Assembly: GCF_029101545.1 (NCBI RefSeq)
Contig: NZ_CP118866.1
Span: 1,488,001 to 1,552,000 of the forward strand
Direction of reading: 5' to 3'
From: Amygdalobacter indicium
Lineage (GTDB): Bacteria > Bacillota > Clostridia > Saccharofermentanales > Fastidiosipilaceae
DNA length: 64,000 bases
The notes under the pieces were generated by a model, which was not told where the DNA came from, made no database searches, and saw only the letters and a list, made by a program, of their open reading frames with translations. The translations under genes and the position numbers were made by a program. Positions 36,525 to 45,968 of the stretch are shown here, in pieces. Each line of letters opens with the position of its first letter. Positions within the stretch are counted from its first letter, which is position 1.

Positions 36525-37301
36525 TTACTTAGCAGCCGTCGTTTCAGTACTGCCTGTTTCTCCAGGAGCCGAGCTTGCTGCAGGCTCGCTTGCCGTTACG
36601 TCCGTTGTCGGCGCCGGCTTTTCTGTTTCGGCCGCAGGCGTAGCCGGGGTTCCGGACGTTGCTTTGGCTGCATTCTCTTTCACTTTACGCAAATACTCCG
36701 CATCGACCTGATTCGGTTGCCGTAACAAAACACCGTCAGCACTCTCGTCGGCATAGTTAATGTCACTTGTCCCGGCAGAATTCTGCGTCTGCGCTCCCCC
36801 TGCCTTTCCTCGGTGCAACTGTTCATAATAGTCCGCCAAATTTTTATATATCAGCTTATAGTCGACCGCCGAATTTTTCTTTTGCCAGTTCTCGGCATTA
36901 GCCGCCTGTAAATTTATCGCCAGTTGGTTTATTTGCGGCACGGGCACATAAATTATCTGCTCCTGTCCCGGCTTTTCCAAACCGATTTCATTCGCCTTTT
37001 CCGTTAAAGTTTTGGCATCGAACAACTTGGCCAATTGCTCTTTGCGGCTCTCATTCGCCAGCTTCAAATCCTTAATCTTTTTCGTCAACTCGGCGTTGGC
37101 ATAGCGCTGCCGTACCAAATTCGTTTCACGCAACAGAACAAAGACAAAGCTCGCCATCACAATAGCAATAATAATCAAAGTAGCACGTACTACCCGATTA
37201 CGCTTGCTCTTAAAACGTTGAAACAACAAACGATTAATACCGCGTTTAATTTTTTTATCGCTGTCGGCCTGTATTTTTTGCCGCTCATTGCTACCTAACA
37301 T
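36525..37301 (-). CDS. ftsL: FtsL-like septum formation protein
   Basis: 258 residues. A basic cytoplasmic start is followed by a membrane helix at about 40-58, then a coiled coil (YANAELTKKIKDLKLANESR) and a segment LTEKANEIGLEKPGQEQIIYVPV. This layout is that of FtsL/DivIC proteins, which form the FtsQLB complex. The last 100 residues are Ala/Thr/Pro/Glu-rich and probably disordered, making it about twice the usual length. It is identified by architecture and position between rsmH and the PBP, since FtsL sequences are poorly conserved. Confidence 0.82.
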   Translation of the reverse strand: MLGSNERQKIQADSDKKIKRGINRLLFQRFKSKRNRVVRATLIIIAIVMASFVFVLLRETNLVRQRYANAELTKKIKDLKLANESRKEQLAKLFDAKTLTEKANEIGLEKPGQEQIIYVPVPQINQLAINLQAANAENWQKKNSAVDYKLIYKNLADYYEQLHRGKAGGAQTQNSAGTSDINYADESADGVLLRQPNQVDAEYLRKVKENAAKATSGTPATPAAETEKPAPTTDVTASEPAASSAPGETGSTETTAAK

Positions 37302-37380
37302 TATCTGCTCGTTCTCTTACCTTCACACTCATATTCATTTTATCTTAGTCTCTTTTGGCAAAAAAAGTAATACAAGCTAA

Positions 37381-38337
37381 TTACATTTTTTCAAATATTC
37401 TCAATTTCGCCGAATGGGCCCGGAAATTAGCCTCGCATTCAGCGGCAGAAGCTGTAAGCGGTTTGGGGGTCAAAACTCTACCTGCAGGTTGGCGACCGCA
37501 ACAGCAGGGCAAATCCGGCAAACAGGTGCACGGATGAGCAAAAGCATGGAACTGCCGTTTCACAATCCGATCTTCCAAAGAATGAAAACTGATAACCGCC
37601 AAACGACCTCCGGGCGCCAATAAATTAACGGCAGCCTGCAACATCTCCTGCAAAGCCGTCAATTCATCGTTAACATAAATGCGCAAAGCCTGAAAAGTTC
37701 TCCTGGCCGGATCCTGTTTTTCTTTCAAAGCCGCTTTCGGTACAGCCGAACGAACTATATCCGCCAAAGTTAAAGTATCCGTAATTGCCCGTTTTTCACG
37801 ATAAGCGACAATTTTAGCGGCTATTCTGCGACTGTAACGCTCTTCTCCGTAAAGATGAATAATATCGGCCAATTGTTCGTAAGTCAGCGTAGCCAGAACT
37901 TCAGCGGCACTTTGACCGCGACTTTGATCCATCCGCATATCCAAAGGTCCGGCCAAACGATACGAAAAGCCGCGCTCCGGTAAATCTATTTGCGGCGAAG
38001 AAACACCGATATCGGCCAAAATAAACTGCGCCTGTAACGAAGGCTGCGTCGAAGCCCACTGCCCCAAAGCGGCAAAATCATTTTTTACCAGCGTCAATTC
38101 GACCCCGGCCGCCTCAGCTTGCGGATAAAGCAACTTACCTGCATAATCCAGGGCACTTTGATCTTTATCCATGCCGATTAAGCGGGAGCCTTGCGGCATT
38201 GCAGCCAAAATAGCCGAACTGTGGCCACCTAAGCCTAAAGTCAAATCAATTACCGTATTTAACGGCGTCGGTAAATTCTGCAGCACCTCCTGTAAAAGGA
38301 CCGGGACATGCAACAGCCTGCCTTCAGCTTCGTTCAC
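37381..38337 (-). CDS. rsmH: 16S rRNA (cytosine(1402)-N(4))-methyltransferase
   Basis: Methylates C1402 of 16S rRNA (formerly MraW). The 318-residue protein has HVPVLLQEVLQNL, the SAM motif DLTLGLGGHSSAILA, ADIGVSSPQIDLPERGFSY and the C-terminal VISFHSLEDRIVKRQF. Translation starts at GTG 38337 inside the last codons of lgt (4-base overlap), with GAGGAG upstream. It is the usual first gene of the dcw cluster; mraZ is absent before it. Confidence 0.96.
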   Translation of the reverse strand: MNEAEGRLLHVPVLLQEVLQNLPTPLNTVIDLTLGLGGHSSAILAAMPQGSRLIGMDKDQSALDYAGKLLYPQAEAAGVELTLVKNDFAALGQWASTQPSLQAQFILADIGVSSPQIDLPERGFSYRLAGPLDMRMDQSRGQSAAEVLATLTYEQLADIIHLYGEERYSRRIAAKIVAYREKRAITDTLTLADIVRSAVPKAALKEKQDPARRTFQALRIYVNDELTALQEMLQAAVNLLAPGGRLAVISFHSLEDRIVKRQFHAFAHPCTCLPDLPCCCGRQPAGRVLTPKPLTASAAECEANFRAHSAKLRIFEKM

Positions 38338-39227
38338 TCCGCTTTCTCCTCTACTTTAACTTGAAGATACTTTTTACCGTAAAGAACATAGACAAAGCAG
38401 TAAATTATCCCGGCTATCAGCATAATCAAGGACAATAACTGCGAAACTCGCAAATTGCTCGTGCCGATATACAACGCGTCCGTCCGCAAACCTTCCACTA
38501 CAAAACGCAAAGCGCCGTAAAGCATCAGATAACCCGAAATTATTAAACCGGCGTCAAAGCCCAGCCATTTATGATGCGCCTTCAACAGCAGATTCTGTCC
38601 GACAAGCAAAGCGGCGAAAATCAGCAAATTACCTAAAAATTCATAGAAAAAAGTCGGATGTACCGGAAGGTCGGGGTTAAGATTCGGCAAATTCAAATAC
38701 TCCAGATACGACCTTGTACCTTCAGAAATCATGCCCCAAGGTAAATTCGTATTGCAGCCGAATGCCTCCTGATTGAAGAAATTGGCAAAGCGTCCCACAC
38801 CCTGACCGAGAGCTAAATAAGGAGCCATATAGCCCATCAGCTTCAAAACATTCTGCTTTTTATACAAACTGACACAATACAAGCTGATACAGCCGCCGAT
38901 CACGCCGCCGTAAAACGCCATACCGCCGCTTCTGATATCCGGAATTGCCCATAAATTGGAGCTGAAATCACGCCAGCTGAAAGCCACATAATAAATTCTG
39001 GCGCCTACAAGACTGCAGGGAATTAAAAACAGGAAGTAATCGAGCAGATCCTCCTGCTTCCAGGCAAATTTCTTACTCCGATTAAAAGCAAGCGTCATCG
39101 CCAGGGCCAAGGCCAAAGCGGCAACTACTCCATACCACTTAATGGAAAACCCGAAAATATTCACAAATTCACGGCTTATAGGTAAATCATGGATACCTAA
39201 ACCCGGAAAACTGACATTATAATCCAT
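38334..39227 (-). CDS. lgt: Prolipoprotein diacylglyceryl transferase
   Basis: Membrane enzyme that moves diacylglycerol from phosphatidylglycerol onto lipobox cysteines. The 297-residue protein has about seven membrane helices. Visible motifs are GARIYYVAFSW, SGGMAFYGGVIGG with the conserved H-equivalent region altered to AFYGG, and the signature GVGRFANFFNQEAFG; ALRFVVEGLRTD near the end is also typical. ATG 39227 has GAGG upstream. It should serve the lipoproteins MglB, the CAP protein and others encoded nearby. It overlaps rsmH by four bases. Confidence 0.95.
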   Translation of the reverse strand: MDYNVSFPGLGIHDLPISREFVNIFGFSIKWYGVVAALALALAMTLAFNRSKKFAWKQEDLLDYFLFLIPCSLVGARIYYVAFSWRDFSSNLWAIPDIRSGGMAFYGGVIGGCISLYCVSLYKKQNVLKLMGYMAPYLALGQGVGRFANFFNQEAFGCNTNLPWGMISEGTRSYLEYLNLPNLNPDLPVHPTFFYEFLGNLLIFAALLVGQNLLLKAHHKWLGFDAGLIISGYLMLYGALRFVVEGLRTDALYIGTSNLRVSQLLSLIMLIAGIIYCFVYVLYGKKYLQVKVEEKAE

Positions 39228-39240
39228 ATATTCCTCTTTC

Positions 39241-40629
39241 TTACAACTTGTATACCGTCTCGGCAGCCTCTGCCGGTTCTTCCGGCTTTTCCGACTTCTC
39301 CGTCGACAACGGACTGACTATGTGTAAAGATTGCAGACTTTCGTTCAGAACAAACTCCGCTTTTTCCCACAAACTCTGCACGTCCAGTTGATTATAAATA
39401 GATAACTCATCAAACAGATCCAAATTGCGCAGCAGCAACTCCGCCATCTTATAGCCGCTGGAACTGATGCTGTCCAACGACAACAGAAACGCTCCCGTTT
39501 CCGCCTTCACTTTCAGGGCAAAATCAGCTCCGCCCAAATCCCGATTTCTGACTGCCTGTTGCAGAGCCTGATAAATTGCCGTTGCCGCTTTGTGCGGATC
39601 TTCCGAATAGCTGGCACACATCCAATAGGCGTAGTCGCTGCCGACTTTGAACTCGTGATAAAAGCTCTCATCAATCAAGCCTTCAGCGAACAATTCATTA
39701 TAAACCCGGGAACTCTCGCCGATCAGCAGATCAAACAACAGGCTCAAACCGATTTCATAGCCTACAAGTTCTCGTCCCTGCATACTGAATTTGGAGTTGA
39801 CATCCGGATCTTTAATGCCGAAACAGAAATACGGCCGGGCGATTTGCATACTTGAGCTGCTGACGGTTTTGCCGGCGGCAGAAGGCTCACTGACTTTGGT
39901 CGTCAAAACTTTAGGCAACTTCTCATCCTGCATATGCGGCTCAAGAATCGCAAAAATTTTGGCAATAACTTCTTCTTCGTTCACATCGCCGACAATTGAA
40001 ATCTTCATATTACTCGGGCGATAAAAACTGCTGTGCAGTTTTTGCAAATGTTCCGGCAAAATCGCCGCCAGAGATTCGCGCGTTCCCACAATATCATTAC
40101 GCACCGGATGATTGACATACAAAGAGCAAAGCAGTTTTTCGGCGGCAAAACCGGCAACATCGTCCTGATACATTTCCAATTCCGACAAAATAATTCGCCG
40201 TTCTTTGTCGACTCTCTCCGCCGTCAAATCAGGGCTCAGCAAGGACTCCAGAAAGAGCTGCAAACCTTCATAAAGGTGGTCGACGCATGAGAAAAAATAA
40301 AGTGTATGGTCATTGGTCGTATAAGCATTGGCATTGATACCGTAACCGGCCATCACATCGTCAAAATTAAAATCATGGCCGTGCTTGAACACGCAATGTT
40401 CCATAAAATGCGCCGTTCCGGCAGGCACACATACAGGCTTACCGGCTTTAGCATAGAAGTTAAGATGATCTGCTCCGACAGGCAGCGCAATGGAAACAAA
40501 TTTACGATTAAATCCGGGTTTCGGTACAAAACTGATTGTTAAACCGGAATAATGTTCATAAACATGCTGACTGGTATGCGTAAAATTTTCCACTCTTTCA
40601 CGCTTAATCATTTTTCGCTCATTATTCAT
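39241..40629 (-). CDS. M16 family zinc peptidase, YmfH-like
   Basis: 462 residues from ATG 40629, which overlaps the stop of the preceding gene by 8 bases; an upstream frame to 40662 is less likely. The inverted zinc motif HFMEH appears in GTAHFMEHCVFKHGHDF, with the downstream metal ligand in IILSELEMYQDD, so the active site looks intact. Two M16 domains are present, as in YmfH of Firmicutes. YmfH-type proteins usually occur with a catalytically silent YmfF partner; here that partner is the C-terminal half of the preceding fusion gene. Substrate is unknown. Confidence 0.9.
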   Translation of the reverse strand: MNNERKMIKRERVENFTHTSQHVYEHYSGLTISFVPKPGFNRKFVSIALPVGADHLNFYAKAGKPVCVPAGTAHFMEHCVFKHGHDFNFDDVMAGYGINANAYTTNDHTLYFFSCVDHLYEGLQLFLESLLSPDLTAERVDKERRIILSELEMYQDDVAGFAAEKLLCSLYVNHPVRNDIVGTRESLAAILPEHLQKLHSSFYRPSNMKISIVGDVNEEEVIAKIFAILEPHMQDEKLPKVLTTKVSEPSAAGKTVSSSSMQIARPYFCFGIKDPDVNSKFSMQGRELVGYEIGLSLLFDLLIGESSRVYNELFAEGLIDESFYHEFKVGSDYAYWMCASYSEDPHKAATAIYQALQQAVRNRDLGGADFALKVKAETGAFLLSLDSISSSGYKMAELLLRNLDLFDELSIYNQLDVQSLWEKAEFVLNESLQSLHIVSPLSTEKSEKPEEPAEAAETVYKL

Positions 40630-43156
40630 TACCCTGTTTCTCCTCGTTCTTGCGACTTTCAATCAAATGATAAAAACCGCGATAGGTCATTTCCCGCGCT
40701 ACCTGAATAACCTGCTCTTTCGTTATCGCCTGTAAGCTGTCCAAAAGTAACGTTTTGTCCGTAATTAAATTGCGCAACTGCTGATTCATATAATACGACA
40801 TCAGTCCGAATAACGAGTCTGTCGTGTTAAGTATTTCATTGCGCAAAAGTAATTTCGTATTGTTGAATAATTCATCACTCAATTCCCCGGCCTGCAACAT
40901 CTGAATAATCTTCATAGTTTCGACTTTCGCCAATTCCACCTTATCTTCGTTCAAGGCCAGAATAAGCACCAGACAATCCATAAAATTCAGCAAGTCATAA
41001 TTTATTCCGTAAACCAGACCCAATTCTTCCCGGATTTTCTTAAACAGCAAAGACTGCACATCGCCGACCAGCAAACTCAGCAACAGCTGTAAAACCAGGC
41101 TGTCATTGGAAGAATAGCGGGGTAAATTGCCGAAGAACAGCAAATAGCGGCTGCGGACAAAACTGCAATATTCCGTCTGCTGCAACAATTTCTGCAAGCG
41201 GAAAGGCCGTGGCTGCACGTTGGCCGTCATATGATAGCGGACGGTGGAAGACGGGAAATCATCCAGATGTTTTTTCAATCCGTACAAAGTCTTCTGACCG
41301 ATATTACCGCCGGTAAAAAGCATTATCTGCGCCCGCTGCAACAAATCCTGCCAAAAAGCGCTTAATTCCTCCAAAGTCAAAGCCTGCAGACAAGCTATTG
41401 CGCCGTGCGGATCGGCGGCATAATCAGTTCCGGCGTATAATTCTTCCAAGGCTTTCTTCAAAGCATAACTGTCCCGGTCATCAATTTTAGCCTCCAAATC
41501 CGACAAAAGATTTTTCTTTTCCTGCTCGAAAACCCGCCGATTCAACAACTGCGGTTCTTCTTCATCCATTAACGGATGAAAAATACTGTCAAAAAGTAAA
41601 TCCGTGCCTTCTCTGAAAGTACTTGTGCCGTCGGGCGCTCGGAAAATAGATTGTAAATCCAACTGCAAAATTTCCACATTACCCAAAGCGCAAGTATCAG
41701 CTCCGATTTCCACGCCGTACAATTCATCCAGGCGTTTCAGATACTCCTGATGCGTCGGATAAGCGGCACTGCAGGAAGTTAAAATGTTGCCCAATAAAGT
41801 CATGCAGGTAGCATTACGTTCAGTCAAAGGCAGGGCCAGCAGCAAGCTGAGATTGCCGGAAATAAAGCGTTTGCTCGGCAAATGATAAAACGGTGTATCC
41901 TTGCTGTCATAGTAGCGATAAAATTGTTCCAAGCTGTCGTGATAATTGCGCGTCTGCTGCACATCTTCCTGAATTGCCGCCGTCAACACCAAAAAAGACG
42001 GATAACATTTTTCCACCCGTTGGAAATTCAAAAATTCAATTGTAATATCTTTATTATACAAATTCATTCGGACATCCAACAACGAAGTTTCCACCGTCGG
42101 TTCGTCCGTCGCATTGCTGACTGTCGGTCTGACGCCGAAATTGGATATGGCATTATAAGCGACATTATTAACTGTCGCTCTGGTAGCATAAACACCGTGG
42201 GGTAATTTAATTTGTTCCTCATTCCAGGCAGTATTCGCCGTAGGGAAATTAAAATAGCGGGCCAGGCCGCGGCCGTTTTTCACATGCCCGGCAACTTTGA
42301 AATTATGCCCCATCAACATGTTGGCCAGCTGAATTTCGCCCGCCTGCAATAATTTTCTAATCCAGGTAGTAGAAATAACTTCGCCGTTATAGCGCATCAA
42401 AGGAACTGTTTCCAGCACAATACCGTGTTGACGGCACAGCGCCGCAAGCTCCTCAACACCGGCCGACTGGCCCTGCGCGAAGCGGAAATTCTCGCCGACA
42501 AATAAATATTGAGTATGCAATTGAGCAACCAAGATTTTTTCAACAAATTCCGCCGCACTCAGGTTGGCAAAATCCGGATTGAATTCCTGTTCAATATATT
42601 CTTCCACACCCAAGCGCGCCAATTCCTGCCGTTTGTCCTGTTCGCTCATCACTTTGCCCTGCTGTTTCAACTTGGGCAATTTATCGAAGCTGTAACAGGT
42701 AGCAATCATAGAATGTAAATTAGCTGTATAAACCAGACGATTGATAATTTCCTGATGTCCCCGATGAACGGAATCGAACATGCCGATAGTCACAACCCGC
42801 TTAGCAGCGGCTGCCTTACCATCGGGCACAGGCATAGAGAAATTTTCGACGTTACTGACTGCCCGACCGACAGCCTCCTGCAGATCCGGACGGGAATTTC
42901 GTGGTAAACAGGCGGTAATCTCAGCGGAATTGCTTTGAATCAAATCTTCTTTATCACAGGCAGCCTTCTGCCCGTCAGCATTCACTTCGCCCAAAGCGGT
43001 TAAGCGGATTTCGCCTTCGTGCTCGATTTCCTGGAATATTTCTTCATACTGCCGCAGCATCTTACTGACCAGTTCCTCGGAACTTTGAGTAATTTTGGCA
43101 CATTCCTCCACCAAATTAATTGCCCCCGTCTCATAGCGCAATTTATATATCTTCAT
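40622..43156 (-). CDS. ribF: Fusion of bifunctional riboflavin kinase/FAD synthetase with a YmfF-like M16 domain
   Basis: 844 residues from ATG 43156, inside the end of truB. Residues 1-115 are an unassigned, partly helical region. FAD synthetase follows from about 120 (VVTIGMFDSVHRGH, FVGENFRFAQGQSAG, ISTTWIRKLL), then riboflavin kinase at about 290-410 (NFPTANTAW, HGVYATRATV, SNFGVRPTV). From about 428 to the end is a complete M16 fold of YmfF type: SLLLALPLTERNATCMTLL, YPTHQEYLKRLDELYG. It has no HxxEH, so it is not itself a peptidase. No stop codon or frameshift separates the two halves. RibF makes FMN and FAD; the M16 half is expected to pair with the following YmfH-like enzyme. The SxTRIR motif reads TTWIR here. 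Confidence 0.88.
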   Translation of the reverse strand: MKIYKLRYETGAINLVEECAKITQSSEELVSKMLRQYEEIFQEIEHEGEIRLTALGEVNADGQKAACDKEDLIQSNSAEITACLPRNSRPDLQEAVGRAVSNVENFSMPVPDGKAAAAKRVVTIGMFDSVHRGHQEIINRLVYTANLHSMIATCYSFDKLPKLKQQGKVMSEQDKRQELARLGVEEYIEQEFNPDFANLSAAEFVEKILVAQLHTQYLFVGENFRFAQGQSAGVEELAALCRQHGIVLETVPLMRYNGEVISTTWIRKLLQAGEIQLANMLMGHNFKVAGHVKNGRGLARYFNFPTANTAWNEEQIKLPHGVYATRATVNNVAYNAISNFGVRPTVSNATDEPTVETSLLDVRMNLYNKDITIEFLNFQRVEKCYPSFLVLTAAIQEDVQQTRNYHDSLEQFYRYYDSKDTPFYHLPSKRFISGNLSLLLALPLTERNATCMTLLGNILTSCSAAYPTHQEYLKRLDELYGVEIGADTCALGNVEILQLDLQSIFRAPDGTSTFREGTDLLFDSIFHPLMDEEEPQLLNRRVFEQEKKNLLSDLEAKIDDRDSYALKKALEELYAGTDYAADPHGAIACLQALTLEELSAFWQDLLQRAQIMLFTGGNIGQKTLYGLKKHLDDFPSSTVRYHMTANVQPRPFRLQKLLQQTEYCSFVRSRYLLFFGNLPRYSSNDSLVLQLLLSLLVGDVQSLLFKKIREELGLVYGINYDLLNFMDCLVLILALNEDKVELAKVETMKIIQMLQAGELSDELFNNTKLLLRNEILNTTDSLFGLMSYYMNQQLRNLITDKTLLLDSLQAITKEQVIQVAREMTYRGFYHLIESRKNEEKQGNE

Positions 43157-44375
43157 GACTAAGCAACATCCTTTCAGCTTTGAGAACATACACAGGTTCA
43201 GCCTGAGCGGCAGTCGCAGAATCCTGCACTGCAAGACGCAACATCCCGACAACTTCGTCATCTTTGAGCGCCACAAGCAAACCGCCTTGTTTAATTATAC
43301 TAGAAAGATTGGCGTTCGTTATTTTTTTCTGCAAATATTCAGTAGAAAATTCCGGCCTTTCAGCTGCATTTTTCGGATAAAATGTCAATAAACGGCCGCA
43401 AACGAAGGCGCGCAAACTTTCAGCGTCACAATTGAATATCGGATAAGCCGCTAACAAGCGGCGCAAACTTAAAGGTTCCGCTTGGCCCGCTGCCGCCAAC
43501 TCCTGCCACTTCAGCTCGGAATTGGCTTGTTCCAGCTGCATTTCCCCGATGCGAGTCCTTAACAGGCGCAACGTACAGGCACCTGTCTGCAGACGGCGAC
43601 CCAATTCATGCACAAGTGCCCGAATAAAAGCCCCCTTACTGACTGTAAACTCGATATCAAGATAAACATCGCACGGTACCTTGCTCCAAGCGGCAATTTC
43701 TGCCGGTGCCAAATATTCCGGCAAATATTTATCCGCCAGTTTCGCCTGCGCCGCTGGAAAAAGGCCGTCCCTCATCCAAGCTTGCTGTTGCTGCAACAAC
43801 GCCTTTCGCCGATTATATAAACTTTCGGCCTCCGCATACGGTAAATCCCTTAACTCCGCCGCACTGATATAGCTTTGCCAGCCGTTAAGTTGAACCTTCT
43901 CCACCGTAATCGTCTTATATTGTTTTTCTAAATCTATTTGCCGACGAGCATACTCATACATCTTTTTGCCCTTAACTTTTTTCGCCGAATAAAGCGGAAT
44001 TTCCTGGCGATTAACCCCGACAAAGTCCTGCAAAGCCTGCACAACTTTCTCCGCCCTGCCATGAAAAAGTTCATAAAACTTATCGAAACTCACCCCGGAA
44101 GCTGCACTTAAACGGCCGTTAACATCCAAGCTTTCGCTGCTCAAACCCAACGCTGCAAGGGCCCGATAAGTTTTCGTCCCGTTTTCCACATAAGGAATCA
44201 TCCTTGTCGCCCGGTTCAGGAAAATCGGCAACAAGCCCTCGGCAAAAGGGTCCAAGGTCCCTAAATGTCCCGCCTTATCCGCCTGTAACAAGCGCTGCAT
44301 CTGCGCAACGCAGGCAAAAGACGAAGGCCCGATACTTTTGTAGACAAGATACACACCCTGTTTGTTCCGTGTCAT
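43143..44375 (-). CDS. truB: tRNA pseudouridine(55) synthase
   Basis: Makes pseudouridine 55 in the T-loop of tRNAs. The 410-residue protein carries GVYLVYKSIGPSSF and the catalytic box ADKAGHLGTLDPFAEGLL with the active Asp. Conserved ETSLLD-like regions are replaced by EIPLYSAKKVKGKKMYEYAR, and VSKGAFIRALVHELG is present (usual CSKGTYIR). Bacterial TruB is about 300 residues; an insert of around 60 residues near 180-235 explains part of the excess. ATG 44375 overlaps the nrnA stop (ATGA). The truB-ribF order is widespread. Confidence 0.93.
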   Translation of the reverse strand: MTRNKQGVYLVYKSIGPSSFACVAQMQRLLQADKAGHLGTLDPFAEGLLPIFLNRATRMIPYVENGTKTYRALAALGLSSESLDVNGRLSAASGVSFDKFYELFHGRAEKVVQALQDFVGVNRQEIPLYSAKKVKGKKMYEYARRQIDLEKQYKTITVEKVQLNGWQSYISAAELRDLPYAEAESLYNRRKALLQQQQAWMRDGLFPAAQAKLADKYLPEYLAPAEIAAWSKVPCDVYLDIEFTVSKGAFIRALVHELGRRLQTGACTLRLLRTRIGEMQLEQANSELKWQELAAAGQAEPLSLRRLLAAYPIFNCDAESLRAFVCGRLLTFYPKNAAERPEFSTEYLQKKITNANLSSIIKQGGLLVALKDDEVVGMLRLAVQDSATAAQAEPVYVLKAERMLLSHEDI

Positions 44376-45478
44376 TGCTCTCCACTCTCATCCGTTCGCT
44401 CCAATTGTTCCCGACAAGCTTGCAGGAAAAGCGGTTCAGCTGCTTCCGGCGTACTGTTATAAATAGTAAAACCGCTGGCTCTTTTATGCCCGCCGCCGCC
44501 CAATTGCAGCGCAATTTTCTGTGCATCCGCCGTTAAAGAAGTACGAATCGAACCGATAACATTACCTTTAGGTGTCTGCCGTAACAAAACGGCAATTTCA
44601 ACACCTTCCACTTCCCGCAACTTGGAGCTGATTCCGTCTATATCCTGGTCAGTCGCCTGCACGGCCTGAATTTGTGCCGCACTCAGTTTAGCAACCAGAC
44701 AGCGATTGGCGAAAAAATACTTCGTTTGCGTAAAAGCCAAAGCTTCAATTTGCAGTTGCCGCCTGGAGCAAAGATGATAATGCAGACGATTAATCAGTTC
44801 CTGATCGGCGCCGCGATTTTTTAAGATTGCCATGATTAAATAGACTTGGGCACTCATGGCTTCATAACTTAACTGCCCGCTGTCGGTGACTATTCCGGTC
44901 ATCAGACATTCAGCTGTATTTTTGTCAATCAAGTGACAATTCTCCGCCGCCTCCAACGCCAGCAGTAATTCACTTACCTGAACGCAACAAGCCACAATAT
45001 CCGGCGCAATATCGTAAGCGGCTGATGCCGTAAATTGCGAAATATGATGATCAATAATTATTCTTCTCGCCGGTAAACAGGCATTGAACAAAATTTCCCG
45101 TGCACCTAAACGCGTAGACGGGGCGGAATTGTCAACTAAACAGACATAAGCCTTTTCCCGTATAATTCGCTCCCGCCAACACTCCGCTTCCTCCGCCGTT
45201 GCGCACACAGCATAATCACGGCAATCCAAATAATCATAAAGTCCGGACAAAGGTTCAGCAAAAACAGCCTGAGCGGCAAAGCCCTCCTGACACAAAGCCC
45301 GCTGCAAAGCCATAGCAGACCCGATCGCATCACCATCCGCCCGATGATGCGGCAAAATATAAAAATGCACCTTCTCGCCCTTAGCAGCCGCCTCCGCCTT
45401 AATTTTCAATAAATGTTCCGCCAAAAGCAAAGTTTGGCGGCGCCAATGCCACTGCAGTTGCGGTTCTTTCAACTCCAT
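44372..45478 (-). CDS. nrnA: DHH-family bifunctional oligoribonuclease/PAP phosphatase
   Basis: Degrades short RNAs to mononucleotides and may hydrolyse 3'-phosphoadenosine 5'-phosphate. From ATG 45478 (GGGAG upstream) it has 368 residues; a longer TTG-initiated frame from 45520 runs through a hairpin and is unlikely. Motifs are ILPHHRADGDAIGSAM, LVDNSAPSTRLG, the DHH triad in RIIIDHHISQF, GIVTDSGQLSYEA, and the DHHA1 glycine-rich LGGGGHKRASGF. It sits between rbfA and truB, as in many Firmicutes. Confidence 0.93.
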   Translation of the reverse strand: MELKEPQLQWHWRRQTLLLAEHLLKIKAEAAAKGEKVHFYILPHHRADGDAIGSAMALQRALCQEGFAAQAVFAEPLSGLYDYLDCRDYAVCATAEEAECWRERIIREKAYVCLVDNSAPSTRLGAREILFNACLPARRIIIDHHISQFTASAAYDIAPDIVACCVQVSELLLALEAAENCHLIDKNTAECLMTGIVTDSGQLSYEAMSAQVYLIMAILKNRGADQELINRLHYHLCSRRQLQIEALAFTQTKYFFANRCLVAKLSAAQIQAVQATDQDIDGISSKLREVEGVEIAVLLRQTPKGNVIGSIRTSLTADAQKIALQLGGGGHKRASGFTIYNSTPEAAEPLFLQACREQLERTDESGEQ

Positions 45479-45508
45479 ACGATTCTCCCGTAAATATAAA
45501 TCTTCTGC

Positions 45509-45543
45509 AAAAAAGGACAACTATCCTCCGACAATTGCCCTTT
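45509..45543 (-). terminator. Attenuator-like hairpin between rbfA and nrnA
   Basis: On the minus strand AAAGGGCAA pairs with TTGTCCTTT (one G-U pair, 14-base loop), followed by a run of T. It lies in the 80-base gap before ATG 45478 and may reduce read-through into nrnA-truB-ribF. Confidence 0.55.
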
Positions 45544-45558
45544 AATTAATCAATTGAT

Positions 45559-45966
45559 TTATTTGACCTCTTCGGTCGGTTCAGTCGGTTCAGTCGCAGA
45601 CGTTACCGGCGAATCAGCCTGCTGCGCCTTAATCTCAGCCAATTTGGCATCGATCTGCATACCGTACTCCAAAGACGTATCCAAATAAAAGCGTAAATCC
45701 GGCGCCTGGCGCAAAGTAATCTGCTGCATAATTTCATGCCGCATAAAACCCTTCAGCTTTTCCAGGCGTTGTAAAGTCGCCTTTTTCACAGCCTCGGAAC
45801 CGGGAATACTCATATAGCAACGAGCATAAGTCAAATCACGATTCATCTCAACCGCCGCACAATTAGTCAAAAGCGGTAAATTCCTCAACGTGCCGTCCGT
45901 GCACATCTTTGCCAAAATACGACAAATCTCATCTCCGACCCTTTTCTGTCTAATTATATTTGCCAA
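45559..45966 (-). CDS. rbfA: 30S ribosome-binding factor A
   Basis: Assembly factor for the 30S subunit that binds near helix 1 of 16S rRNA. The 135-residue protein starts IIRQKRVGDEICRILAKM and has the family KH-like fold with CYMSIPGSEAVKKATLQRL and RQAPDLRFYLDTSLEYG. Initiation is at TTG 45966, supported by an AGGAGGAATAATC ribosome site and by the infB stop only two bases upstream; no useful ATG exists. A Thr/Glu/Pro-rich tail of 20 residues ends the protein. Confidence 0.93.
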   Translation of the reverse strand: MANIIRQKRVGDEICRILAKMCTDGTLRNLPLLTNCAAVEMNRDLTYARCYMSIPGSEAVKKATLQRLEKLKGFMRHEIMQQITLRQAPDLRFYLDTSLEYGMQIDAKLAEIKAQQADSPVTSATEPTEPTEEVK

Positions 45967-45968
45967 GA

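Noticed and set aside
43157..43276. Extra 40 N-terminal residues for the ribF fusion
   Set aside because: They overlap the end of truB in another frame, are Cys/Leu/Arg-rich, and match neither family; ATG 43156 is the sensible start.
43100..43276. FMN riboswitch before ribF
   Set aside because: The region is truB coding sequence with no conserved FMN-aptamer elements.
45479..45520. TTG-initiated longer nrnA
   Set aside because: The extension is encoded by the hairpin and T-run between rbfA and nrnA, and ATG 45478 has a good ribosome site.
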